Below, in pieces: positions 1 to 8,096 of a DNA stretch of 20,136 bases (the first letter of the stretch is position 1; each line of letters opens with the position of its first letter). Origin of the DNA: Lachnospiraceae bacterium (lineage in GTDB: Bacteria; Bacillota; Clostridia; Lachnospirales; Lachnospiraceae). Under the pieces are notes generated by a model. That model did not search any database, was not told where the DNA came from, and saw only the letters and a program-made list of their open reading frames with translations. The DNA lies in the NCBI GenBank assembly GCA_900769115.1, contig CAAGFJ010000097.1:1-20136 (forward strand), written 5' to 3'. The position numbers and the translations under genes were made by a program.

Positions 1-8
1 AGAACCGC

Positions 9-43
9 CGGTACTCGGCGAGGTGTTTTCGAGCCTAGTACCG
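9..43. other. GC-rich hairpin at the window's left edge
   Basis: CGGTACT (9-15) is complementary to AGTACCG (37-43). AGG (21-23) and CCT (34-36) extend the stem after a 5-nt bulge. No T-run follows on either strand, so it is not a clear intrinsic terminator. It may belong to a structured RNA or to the end of a gene outside the window. I do not recognise the family. Confidence 0.35.
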
Positions 44-81
44 CTGCGAGTGATGAGTAGCGAGAGCGTGCCTGCGATGAT

Positions 82-210
82 ATGTTATATCCCAATCAAC
101 CGATTTCACAGCCTGAATGTTTCGCACGTCCGTTGACTTACGCTGTAGAAGAGGAATTATTTTATATACAACACAATATAACATATATTACAAAAAAAGA
201 ACATACGTGA
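82..210 (+). CDS. possible small ORF or gene remnant, unrecognised
   Basis: An ATG at 82 opens a 42-codon frame that stops at 208-210. The peptide has a mixed, protein-like composition (it begins MLYPNQPISQPE and ends KKEHT), and the frame is open back to a TAG at 58-60. I see no ribosome binding site before the ATG, and its 3' end overlaps the promoter at 188-216. A second open frame (2-136) overlaps it. It could be the decayed end of a gene lying to the left, or chance. I assign no function. Confidence 0.12.
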   Translation: MLYPNQPISQPECFARPLTYAVEEELFYIQHNITYITKKEHT

Positions 211-216
211 TATAAT
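188..216 (+). promoter_or_regulatory. extended -10 promoter upstream of the beta-glucosidase leader
   Basis: A perfect TATAAT (211-216) is preceded by TG plus one base (208-210), the extended -10 pattern. A weak -35-like TTACAA (188-193) sits 17 bp upstream. Transcription would begin near 223, about 370 nt before the start codon at 593. This is the best promoter sequence in the upstream stretch. Confidence 0.6.
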
Positions 217-222
217 ATTGCC

Positions 223-592
223 CGTTAATTTCGTATCATCAACTCATAACGAACAAGATTTCCAACACCTTTTCGTCCACACAAACATAGGAAAGACATC
301 GGGTGTGGCGAAGACTTTGGCAACGGATGTAGCAATGCATCTTCCATAGTGTATATGATATCTTGCGTTTGAAACGATATAACAAGTGCGACCTTTATGC
401 TGTGGAGATGAGACTCAATAAGAAATCGAAGCCCTCAAGCTGAGATTTCTTATATGTCTGAGGCTCATCGAAACGGTTAGCATAACCGGAGCACGTTTAT
501 ATCTTTCAAACACAGGATGTCTCGATTCACTTCCGACGCATCATACATTCTCTAACGTCTGGGTGTTTATATCAAATAAGGAGGTACAGATT
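223..592 (+). promoter_or_regulatory. long structured leader, or a separate unrecognised ncRNA
   Basis: This gene-free stretch contains several good helices. TTTTCG-T-CCACAC (270-282) pairs with GTGTGGCGAAGA (303-314). A long hairpin spans 407-469, with arms GATGAG/CTCATC, CTCA/TGAG and ATAAGAAATC/GATTTCTTAT. CGGTTA/TAACCG form a 6-bp stem with a 3-nt loop (474-488). AAACAC (508-513) can pair with GTGTTT (563-568) just before the ribosome binding site. GTTTATATC occurs twice (495-503 and 565-573). I found no BglG-type antiterminator box and no riboswitch core that I know. It may be a regulatory 5' leader or an independent RNA. Confidence 0.4.
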
Positions 593-1954
593 ATGAGTTT
601 TCCAAATGATTTTATGTGGGGTGTTGCTTCTGCAGCACATCAGATTGAAGGTGCTTACAACGAGGACGGAAAAGGTCTGAATATCTGGGATGTATGTGCC
701 GGAGTCAATGGCAATACGAAATACAATGAGACTGGAAAGGTAGCCTGCGACCACTATCACCGGGTAGATGAAGATATTGCAAACATGGTGCGATTAGGTG
801 TCCGTAATTACCGTTTTTCCATTAGCTGGGCAAGAATTCTTCCGGATGGAACCGGCAAGGTCAATGAGAAAGGATTACAGTTCTATTCCGATCTGGTAGA
901 CAAACTGCTTGCCAATGGCATTGAACCGATTGTTACATTATATCACTGGGATCTTCCTTACGAATTATACAAGAAAGGTGCCTGGTTAAATGACGATATC
1001 TCCGAATGGTTCTTAGAATACACCAAAGTCGTCGTAGATGCTCTTTCAGACCGGGTAACCTATTGGATCACCATTAATGAACCGCAATGTGTTTTAGGCT
1101 GCGGATACTACGCCGGATTTCATGCTCCATTTGAACATGCAAATACAAGAAATCTGTTACACATGGGACATAATATCCTGTTATCTCATGGCAAAGCAGC
1201 CCGCTATATCCGTCACAATGCCAAGAAAAAACCAATGATCAGCTTTGCTCCGATCGGTCCGGCTTATACACCGGAAAATGAAAGCCCAGAGGCAATCGAA
1301 GCAGCCCGTGCCAAGACGTTTGATATCGGCGGTGAAGAATTTGCTTTTTCCTTAAGCTATTGGTCTGATCCTGTCTACTTAGGTCATTATCCAGAGCAAT
1401 TATATGAATTATTCGGAGATCTGGTACCTGCCTACAACAAAGAAGAGATGGATCTGATCAGTGAACCACTTGACTTCTATGCAACCAATATTTATTACTC
1501 CAATTCCATCTTCCGCAAAGATGTATACCCGGAGAACTGGTATCAGGGACGTCCGGAGACCGATCTTGGATGGGCAATGAGTCCGGAGGTTATGTTCTGG
1601 TCGCCTAAGTTCTTATATGAACGCTACGGCAAACCGATCATGATTTCTGAAAATGGTATGGCAGAACATGACTGGGTATGCTTAGATGGCAAGGTACATG
1701 ACACCTACCGTATTGATTATACACACCGCTATTTGTTAGAATTTGAACGTGCCTGGGAAGAGGCCGGAGTTCCGATCATCGGATATCTTCACTGGTCGAT
1801 CATGGACAACTACGAGTGGTCTGAGGGCTATGACAAACGTTTCGGACTTATTTATGTAGATTACCAGACACAGGAACGTATCATCAAAGATTCGGGTCAC
1901 TGGTACAAAGAAGTCATGGCAACCAACGGAGCCAGTCTTCACACCACAGAATAA
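593..1954 (+). CDS. GH1 family beta-glucosidase
   Basis: A cytoplasmic glycoside hydrolase family 1 enzyme of 453 aa, a normal length for the family, with no signal peptide. It is expected to release glucose or related sugars from beta-glucosides such as cellobiose. The ATG at 593 is chosen because AAGGAGG (578-584) lies 8 bp upstream and the protein then begins with the usual FPxxFxWG segment. Visible GH1 residues are Gln17 in HQIEG, the acid/base Glu163 in TINEP, the nucleophile Glu353 in ISENG, and the sugar pocket Trp401, Glu408 and Trp409. The Glu-Trp pair with KRFG after it fits unphosphorylated substrates better than 6-phospho-glucosides. No transporter or PTS gene lies beside it. A long structured leader precedes it and a hairpin terminator follows. 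The exact natural substrate is not decided by the sequence. Confidence 0.95.
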   Translation: MSFPNDFMWGVASAAHQIEGAYNEDGKGLNIWDVCAGVNGNTKYNETGKVACDHYHRVDEDIANMVRLGVRNYRFSISWARILPDGTGKVNEKGLQFYSDLVDKLLANGIEPIVTLYHWDLPYELYKKGAWLNDDISEWFLEYTKVVVDALSDRVTYWITINEPQCVLGCGYYAGFHAPFEHANTRNLLHMGHNILLSHGKAARYIRHNAKKKPMISFAPIGPAYTPENESPEAIEAARAKTFDIGGEEFAFSLSYWSDPVYLGHYPEQLYELFGDLVPAYNKEEMDLISEPLDFYATNIYYSNSIFRKDVYPENWYQGRPETDLGWAMSPEVMFWSPKFLYERYGKPIMISENGMAEHDWVCLDGKVHDTYRIDYTHRYLLEFERAWEEAGVPIIGYLHWSIMDNYEWSEGYDKRFGLIYVDYQTQERIIKDSGHWYKEVMATNGASLHTTE

Positions 1955-1991
1955 GCCTCTGCCACATGCGACTTTCTTGAATTAACAAATC

Positions 1992-2055
1992 AATGCTACC
2001 AGGAAGGGTACAATAGGTTTCTGCCCTATTGTCAACCTTTTTGGTAGCATTTTCA
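1992..2055 (+). terminator. intrinsic terminator after the beta-glucosidase gene
   Basis: AATGCTACCA (1992-2001) pairs perfectly with TGGTAGCATT (2042-2051). An inner stem CAATAGG (2011-2017) / CCTATTG (2025-2031) extends it, and a short T-run follows on the plus strand. It lies between convergent genes and may also stop the long minus-strand operon, though the T-tract is poorer in that direction. Confidence 0.8.
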
Positions 2056-2076
2056 TTTCTCACTTTAATATAATTC

Positions 2077-4536
2077 TCATAAAGCAGGAGTATCCTCCCT
2101 CCATTGCGGACTACACATTGTAATGCAGATAGCTGCAATGCCGGCAAGCAATCCAAGAATGGATACGATCAGTCCCGCTGCAAGCATCGGATAATGCATG
2201 GTGATCACGGTGTCTGTCGCACAGACACCTAACAGATTGTTCGTATCCGTAACCTCCTGATCCGATGAAAAGATATCCTGATAGGCAATCGTCGTATTGA
2301 CCACAGCTCCTTCTGCCAATGGTGACTCATCATCTACATGGATGCGTAACTGCCGATCCGTCTGCTCTATGGTGACTGGAACCAATTGCCGCACCGGCAA
2401 CTGCCCACTTGACGTATCTAACACTTCATCCAATACATTATACGCAACTGCATCATCCGTCGAGATTGCATAATACATCAGATTAATTCCTAAGAAATAG
2501 ATATTCGGATTCGCATCATTATATCCATAAAAAGCAAGCGTTTCCGATCCTACCTGTACACTTCCCAACACATGATCTACTTTTGAGATATACCCCGTTG
2601 CAAAATCACTGTCAGCTGCTAAAAACGAACCTGTCTGATATGTCTTTCCATTTACCTGCAATGATGGATATTTCTTTTGAAAATGTACCTGCTGATTCGT
2701 CACACCCAAGAAGCTCTCAATCTTTGTTCCTGCATCTGCCGGTAAGTGCGTGCTGTCAATTACAATACGGACACCATGTCCCCCCAGTTTCTTCAGCAGG
2801 TTCTCTGCCGTTTCTTTATCCTCGTAGGTAAAGCCAGAAAGAAATATCGTCTTATAGCCGGCAAGCTCCTCATAAGAATATGCATCTAACTGTTCTTCAT
2901 TTCCCGCCACAAATCCGGGATACGCAATTGTCATCTCATTTGCATATTTTCCAATTACGATACCCTGATACGTTGTTACCACGCCAAATGTATCCGGTGT
3001 CTCATGCTTAAACAGATAGGCTCCTGCTGTCTCTTTCGCAAGTATATATCCACTGTCGGATGCCGCTTCCAACATCTCTTTCTCCGATCCCCCGTTTTTT
3101 CCGACATAGGTCTTTCGTACCAACACAGTATCATTTCCTAATTCCAGACAACGGTCAAACAGAAACGGATACCGCTCCCTTTCAAGTGCCTCATTTAACA
3201 GCACGATATTATCTCCGGTTACAGCTCCCTGCCATGCCCAGCCATACGTATAATTCACACCACCATTGCCCGGGATTCCATAGGACGGATATGGACCATA
3301 GGAACTGATATCCATAACCGAAGCTCTTTGTGTTGTCATCTCACGCAATTGTCCGATATCTGCCACCATATCCTTATCTGCCGCCACCTGATATCCTGCA
3401 ATATTCATGGATGGGATTAGATCAAGCAGCAGGATTGCCATCGCAACCACACAATATTTCTTCTTAAGCAGTTTCCATTCCATCATCGAACAGAGAAAAT
3501 AGGCATACACCATCGGCATGAAACGTGTCATCCAGAATAACTGGCTCATTGGCAGTTTACTTAAGAATCCATAGGTGGCAGGTGTTGTGAATACCAATAC
3601 AATCAACGGCAATACAAATCCGGCCTTTTTTCCGCCCCGTGCTAACATCCAGCCAAGCACTGATAAGATCACAACGCTAAGACCAAAGTAAAACTGCGCC
3701 TGTTCCGTATTATTCACTCGCTGCAATGCATTTAATGATACTGACAAAGGAAAGATCAATGTCGACATAACACTTCCGCTTCCCTGTTCCTCTCCCATCA
3801 TTCCACCCTTAAGTGCTGGCAGGATCCAGATACCAACAGACAGGATTCCCGTTACCATAACACAAAGTGCCATGATTTTTCTTTTCCAGTCTTTATTCCA
3901 ATATTGATCGATCCACAGATACAGAAATGTGGATACACCCATCAAGGCTGTTACCATCAGATGGGTAAATGTCATCAGAGCCATTCCGGCAAACAATCCG
4001 ATTGCAGCTCCATTTTTCTTCTTGCGGACATACAGCCACAAGAAGAATACAATATACGGAACAATCGTTGATGTGATCATCTGCGGCAGATTGCCGGAAT
4101 CAAAATAGATCTTCACGATCTCCGGCATGAAAAACCAGACAAGTCCCATTGTAGTTCCCATCGCTCTCCGTTTTTCCATATTGCCCCACAGCACCCATGG
4201 CAACCCGCCAAAGAAGAATACCACCGCAGCTAACAGGTAATATGCACGAAGAAGACTTCCTCCTGTAAGGTTCATCAATCCTGCCAGAATATAATAAGAA
4301 AGTGGCGGCCAATACCGATATAGCTGAATTCCGTTATACCATTTTGCATCAAACAACGGAAACCAGTTTCCTTCGCGGATATTATCGTACATAAACTCTG
4401 CCTTATACAGATGTCCCCAGATATCATCCCCGGACGGCTGTGCCTTTGTCATATACAGATATCCTCCCACTACAGCAGCCCCTATTAACAGCAGAAGAAT
4501 CCCTATTCCGTTTTTGATCCATTTTGTCTGTTTCAT
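2077..4536 (-). CDS. polytopic membrane protein of the exosortase G locus (PTPS-related membrane family)
   Basis: An 819-aa integral membrane protein and the last gene of the XrtG operon. The start at 4536 has AGAGG 8 bp upstream; a longer frame from 4611 has no such site and would overlap the gene before it. One helix lies near residues 8-29. Then comes an outside loop with Asp37-Asp38 followed by WGH, an arrangement like the acidic first loop of GT-C glycosyltransferases. About ten more helices follow up to roughly residue 400, then a large extracytoplasmic domain, then a final helix near the C-terminus. It matches my memory of the membrane family named '6-pyruvoyl-tetrahydropterin synthase-related', which is called after its gene neighbours rather than a shown activity. 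A role in moving or adding a lipid-linked sugar is inference. Confidence 0.8.
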   Translation of the reverse strand: MKQTKWIKNGIGILLLLIGAAVVGGYLYMTKAQPSGDDIWGHLYKAEFMYDNIREGNWFPLFDAKWYNGIQLYRYWPPLSYYILAGLMNLTGGSLLRAYYLLAAVVFFFGGLPWVLWGNMEKRRAMGTTMGLVWFFMPEIVKIYFDSGNLPQMITSTIVPYIVFFLWLYVRKKKNGAAIGLFAGMALMTFTHLMVTALMGVSTFLYLWIDQYWNKDWKRKIMALCVMVTGILSVGIWILPALKGGMMGEEQGSGSVMSTLIFPLSVSLNALQRVNNTEQAQFYFGLSVVILSVLGWMLARGGKKAGFVLPLIVLVFTTPATYGFLSKLPMSQLFWMTRFMPMVYAYFLCSMMEWKLLKKKYCVVAMAILLLDLIPSMNIAGYQVAADKDMVADIGQLREMTTQRASVMDISSYGPYPSYGIPGNGGVNYTYGWAWQGAVTGDNIVLLNEALERERYPFLFDRCLELGNDTVLVRKTYVGKNGGSEKEMLEAASDSGYILAKETAGAYLFKHETPDTFGVVTTYQGIVIGKYANEMTIAYPGFVAGNEEQLDAYSYEELAGYKTIFLSGFTYEDKETAENLLKKLGGHGVRIVIDSTHLPADAGTKIESFLGVTNQQVHFQKKYPSLQVNGKTYQTGSFLAADSDFATGYISKVDHVLGSVQVGSETLAFYGYNDANPNIYFLGINLMYYAISTDDAVAYNVLDEVLDTSSGQLPVRQLVPVTIEQTDRQLRIHVDDESPLAEGAVVNTTIAYQDIFSSDQEVTDTNNLLGVCATDTVITMHYPMLAAGLIVSILGLLAGIAAICITMCSPQWREDTPAL

Positions 4537-4579
4537 TCCAACTACCTCTCGTATTATCTGTTGTGAATCTGATATCCTA

Positions 4580-5029
4580 TTATTCTTCCACCGATGCATT
4601 TCGAATATCATCCAATATGAACTCCGTCAATGTATTAAGCGACTGATCCCGTCCCATCTGTTGTTCATCAATCATGCTGATCACATAGGATCTTGCCGGA
4701 CTTTCACTCATTTCCATCATAAGAAAGATCCATCCTTCCCGATTCAGTATCTCCTGCAGCCGGTCCTTAAAATAATGCGCACAGTTCTCCAATGTCGGAT
4801 TGATCATATCAAATGGTGGAATCTTATTTAGAAACTGATTCTGATATGGCTCCATAAACTTTTCCACCGTCTTTTCTAACTCACCAAATTGTACAAACTG
4901 ATTCTTCCCCTTTACCACATGTAATATAATCTCCCATGTATGAGGATGTGCCTCTCCTAACTTTCCATTGATATAAATGCCATGTCTGGCATTCAGATAA
5001 AATTTGAACTTATACTGTTGATATCTCAT
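4580..5029 (-). CDS. 6-pyruvoyl-tetrahydropterin synthase-like protein, first copy (XrtG-associated)
   Basis: A 149-aa cytoplasmic protein of the PTPS/QueD fold. The ATG at 5029 overlaps the previous gene's stop codon (ATGA) and has GGAGGG upstream, so translation is probably coupled. The three zinc-ligand histidines are visible: His16, then His28 and His30 in an HPH motif. The family's NPT-x-EN motif is kept near residues 78-82, and Glu109 is placed where the family has its pterin-binding glutamate. The catalytic cysteine of QueD (four residues before HxH) is leucine here. It is therefore unlikely to be a queuosine or biopterin enzyme. It belongs to the PTPS-related group found with exosortase G. 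Its partner or ligand is unknown. Confidence 0.85.
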   Translation of the reverse strand: MRYQQYKFKFYLNARHGIYINGKLGEAHPHTWEIILHVVKGKNQFVQFGELEKTVEKFMEPYQNQFLNKIPPFDMINPTLENCAHYFKDRLQEILNREGWIFLMMEMSESPARSYVISMIDEQQMGRDQSLNTLTEFILDDIRNASVEE

Positions 5030-6150
5030 ACCATTCCCTCCATCTGGCATTCTTCAAACCGCTCAATCGCCTTACGTCCATCTTCTTCAATTAACTGACA
5101 GGTGATTGTGAAACCTTCTGTCTCCTCAATTGACTTGCAGATATCTTCCATCATTCTGACCCGTTTTCTGGCAATCTCCACCGGAGTACGATATGCTAAG
5201 ATTATAAACCGGCCTCGACGGATCTCACCCATCACTTCTACCGGCCGCAATTGCTGTTGGATTCTTTCCATCGCATTAAATATCTGGTCTTTTGTATAAT
5301 ACCGGTTACCCATCACTACATTAACCAATATCATCTGCAACGGCTGTAATTCTTCATCTTCTGACTTTTGTAATAACATTTTGATTGTGTAGATATTATA
5401 GAACTCTGCACGTTTTGACTTAATGATACCGGTAACCTCCTCTTTTGTCAGGAGATCAGTCTTATCTCCGGTCAGGGTTCCTGTTTCCTGCGAGATCTGC
5501 TCCATCTTCTCATTTCGGATGTCCAATTCCTTTTCCGCACCCTTTAACTGCTTTTCTGTCCGGTTCCAGTATCCCAACATGGTAACTAACAGACTGACCA
5601 GCACCAATCCCATGATTGCAGTTGTTAACAGAATATAATACTGGTGCTTATTCAGATTACCTTCGATCTTCACGGTATCCATATCACAAAACTCTGTAAT
5701 CTCGTATGTGCTGCCATCCTGATCAAATGTACTGCTTAACTCACTCACAGCCTGTGTTCTCAAACTCTTATATAATGCATCCTTTCTGCTCAGACTTCCC
5801 AGACATTTCGTTGTAATATCATTCTTGGCAAATAACACATCCTCCTCTTTTGTTAACACAAAGAAACGGCTGCCGGAAGCCTCCACATTCTCAGAAAGGT
5901 AGGTTACCAGCTCCTCATCTGCCGCACCACTCTCTTTCATATAATGAAGTGTATCCGCCAACTGCGTGACAACCTGTTGCTGACTGTCCCGATACATTGT
6001 CGTATACTGTTCCTGATTATTCGATAATTCAATTAAGATTGCCACAAGCATTACCGCAATAAATACTACAACCGATATACTGATCGAGATCATGCGATAC
6101 CGGATCGATGTATACATCCGTTTGATGCGGTTCTTTTTTTTATTCTTCAT
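5026..6150 (-). CDS. membrane sensor-like protein with degenerate GGDEF domain
   Basis: About 374 aa. A start at 6150 has GAGG 9 bp upstream; an ATG at 6156 is the alternative. There is a basic N-terminus, a membrane helix near residues 20-42, and an extracytoplasmic domain of about 130 residues. A second helix follows near 172-195, then a charged coiled-coil-like linker, then a C-terminal domain from about 230. That domain has the pattern of a diguanylate cyclase (a strand before the signature, hydrophobic strands after it), but the signature is RRGRF near residues 312-316 in place of GGDEF. Cyclase activity is therefore improbable. It may bind a nucleotide or act as a scaffold. The gene overlaps both neighbours, so it is an integral part of the exosortase operon. 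Confidence 0.65.
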   Translation of the reverse strand: MKNKKKNRIKRMYTSIRYRMISISISVVVFIAVMLVAILIELSNNQEQYTTMYRDSQQQVVTQLADTLHYMKESGAADEELVTYLSENVEASGSRFFVLTKEEDVLFAKNDITTKCLGSLSRKDALYKSLRTQAVSELSSTFDQDGSTYEITEFCDMDTVKIEGNLNKHQYYILLTTAIMGLVLVSLLVTMLGYWNRTEKQLKGAEKELDIRNEKMEQISQETGTLTGDKTDLLTKEEVTGIIKSKRAEFYNIYTIKMLLQKSEDEELQPLQMILVNVVMGNRYYTKDQIFNAMERIQQQLRPVEVMGEIRRGRFIILAYRTPVEIARKRVRMMEDICKSIEETEGFTITCQLIEEDGRKAIERFEECQMEGMV

Positions 6151-7516
6151 TCTCATTTACCTCATCCCGGATCTTAGAAATGATCCGGCCAATTCCCGCA
6201 AAATCTTTTTCAGCCACCTCACCAAATGACTGCCATTCTTCCTTCGCATTTCGGACCTGCCAGGTCTGTGTACCTTTAATTGAATTGATGATTCCTGCAA
6301 ACCGGAACCAGAATACAATAAAATTAAATACCGGAAGAAGAAGTATAATATACCATTTTCTTGCATAATAATTCCGCAGTCCCTTGAATTCCTTCAGAAA
6401 TAATATAATACAGATATACAATAGCAGATTAGCAAAACTGTACATTACATACATGAATATCACGGATTGCACGATCAGGCTCATTGGATAATTAATAAAT
6501 GCCAGACAGATCAATGCAAAATACCAGATCATCCGTGGAAATGCAAATGTGTGATCAAACATTAATACCCTTACCACAAAGTCAGAAAAGAATCCTCTCG
6601 CTGCATTTAACCGCTTTCCCATAAACATATGCATAACTTCCAGCTCTCCACTCTGCCACCGCTGTCTCTGTACATACAACTGATTCACGCTCTCAATCGG
6701 ATCAACAAAAAAGATGGCATTTGGACATAGTGCGACCTTCTTACCCATACCATCCCGGATCTGAAAGGTTACATGGGTATCCTCACAAACCGTGTCTGTA
6801 TTGTATAACTGGGATTTCAGGATTGCAGACTTGCGAAATGCAGAAAATGCGCCCGACAGTGTAAATATGCTATTCAGTTCTGACTGGAAGTTACGCCCTG
6901 CCAGAAAAGCCTGACAATACTCTCCAAATTCCAGCTTCTGAAACAAGCGCATAAATGGATTCTTTGTCTGGTCGATCAGTTCCGGATTTGTCAGAATCGT
7001 TCCTGTCACACAATGAATATCATCTTCATTCTCAAACATATTCACAATGTTATAGATTGCATGCGGTTCTAACACACCATCACTGTCAATATGAATAATA
7101 TATTTGCCATCACTATTAAACAATGCAAGATTCAACGCTTTTGACTTTCCCTGCTTGGCATTCAGCCAGTTAATCTTCAATGTCGGAAATTCCTCCTGAC
7201 ATTTACAAAAAATCTCAAAACTATGATCTTTCGTCATATTATTCACTAACATAATATAAATAAGTTCATTTGGATAATCCGACTCATGAATCGACCGGAT
7301 ACACTCATATAATGTATCTTCCGAATTATACACCGGAATGATCAATGAGATCTGCGGCAGATTATGTGGTTTCACATATTTGGCCCGAATGAACTTTCTT
7401 TTCAAAAGAATAAAAAAATCCCCTATGGTTGGAATGACCTCCATAATGAGTGGAATAATAATCCATGCAATCCAGAACATCACGGAGGACATAAAAAATT
7501 CTTTAATTGCGGTCAT
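6140..7516 (-). CDS. family 2 membrane glycosyltransferase, exosortase G-associated
   Basis: A 458-aa processive-type GT2 protein from the ATG at 7516. TTG and GTG codons at 7531 and 7528 are possible earlier starts, so the start is uncertain. A hydrophobic N-terminal segment precedes the GT-A domain (IIPVYNSE near residue 60). The catalytic signature is DSDG near 144-147, EDTH near 245-248 and QRQRW near 283-287. This is the D,D,D,QxxRW set of cellulose, hyaluronan and poly-GlcNAc synthases. Several membrane helices follow. It overlaps xrtG by 14 bp. It probably uses a UDP-sugar at the inner membrane face. The sugar and acceptor cannot be read from sequence. Operon position suggests it makes or modifies what the sorted protein is joined to. 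Confidence 0.88.
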   Translation of the reverse strand: MTAIKEFFMSSVMFWIAWIIIPLIMEVIPTIGDFFILLKRKFIRAKYVKPHNLPQISLIIPVYNSEDTLYECIRSIHESDYPNELIYIMLVNNMTKDHSFEIFCKCQEEFPTLKINWLNAKQGKSKALNLALFNSDGKYIIHIDSDGVLEPHAIYNIVNMFENEDDIHCVTGTILTNPELIDQTKNPFMRLFQKLEFGEYCQAFLAGRNFQSELNSIFTLSGAFSAFRKSAILKSQLYNTDTVCEDTHVTFQIRDGMGKKVALCPNAIFFVDPIESVNQLYVQRQRWQSGELEVMHMFMGKRLNAARGFFSDFVVRVLMFDHTFAFPRMIWYFALICLAFINYPMSLIVQSVIFMYVMYSFANLLLYICIILFLKEFKGLRNYYARKWYIILLLPVFNFIVFWFRFAGIINSIKGTQTWQVRNAKEEWQSFGEVAEKDFAGIGRIISKIRDEVNENEE

Positions 7517-8096
7517 AATGAAATGCACCAACTTTCTGTCGAACTATCTGTGGTTTTGTGAATACATAGAAGTACAGAAATACCGTACATGCATAGAAGA
7601 AAATTCTTGCAATGATCGTATGTGCTACAAAATAGATCTGATTACCAAATGCATAGATCAGCAGGCAGATCAGAAAAATGCGCAATACATTTGCTAAGAA
7701 GATTGCAAGCATACCGATAATACTGACAACCACTTTCTCATATATCTCATATACCGGAAAGAACCACAATAATGACAGGAATGCCAATATTTCAATGACA
7801 CCTGAACACTCAAAATCAATATAAAGCGACAAACTCTCTGTTCTATTCTGAATGAACAGAATTCCCTGTTGAAAATAGGAATCATATACTCCGGTTGCCT
7901 CTCCTAAGATACCTGCCACTGCAGATACTGCTTTTTGCAGAGGAGCAACCATATGCGGTTCAAAGATTACCATGCCAAACACAAACAGACCGACACTGCC
8001 ACACAGAAAATACCAGACACCCATCTCCGCACGCTTCATCGTATATAATACATACACCCATACGACCAATAAAAGCGCAATTAACCAATTCATCAT
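7503..8096 (-). CDS. xrtG: exosortase family protein XrtG
   Basis: A 197-aa integral membrane protein with about six hydrophobic helices. The three conserved exosortase/archaeosortase residues are present in order: Cys97 in FECSGV, Arg139 in NVLRI, and His159 in VAHT. The family is thought to cut C-terminal sorting tails in the membrane and transfer the protein to another molecule. The G type is the Gram-positive lineage. The start at 8096 overlaps the substrate gene's stop (ATGA), with AAGGA about 11 bp upstream. Gene order (substrate, then exosortase, then glycosyltransferase) and coupled translation fit a dedicated enzyme-substrate pair. Ordinary sortases look quite different, so confusion with them is unlikely. 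Confidence 0.93.
   Translation of the reverse strand: MMNWLIALLLVVWVYVLYTMKRAEMGVWYFLCGSVGLFVFGMVIFEPHMVAPLQKAVSAVAGILGEATGVYDSYFQQGILFIQNRTESLSLYIDFECSGVIEILAFLSLLWFFPVYEIYEKVVVSIIGMLAIFLANVLRIFLICLLIYAFGNQIYFVAHTIIARIFFYACTVFLYFYVFTKPQIVRQKVGAFHYDRN

Noticed and set aside
223..592. BglG/LicT-type ribonucleic antiterminator, T-box or known riboswitch in the beta-glucosidase leader
   Set aside because: None of the conserved cores (RAT sequence, T-box GGTGG-ACC bulge, or the purine, lysine and glycine riboswitch motifs) could be found, so it is kept only as an unclassified structured leader.
4580..5029. QueD (queuosine synthesis) as the function of the PTPS-like genes
   Set aside because: The catalytic cysteine is missing in both copies and no other queuosine gene is nearby. 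The exosortase context fits better.
7338..7697. 119-codon plus-strand frame across the xrtG-GT2 junction
   Set aside because: It lies antisense to two well-supported overlapping genes, and its product looks random.
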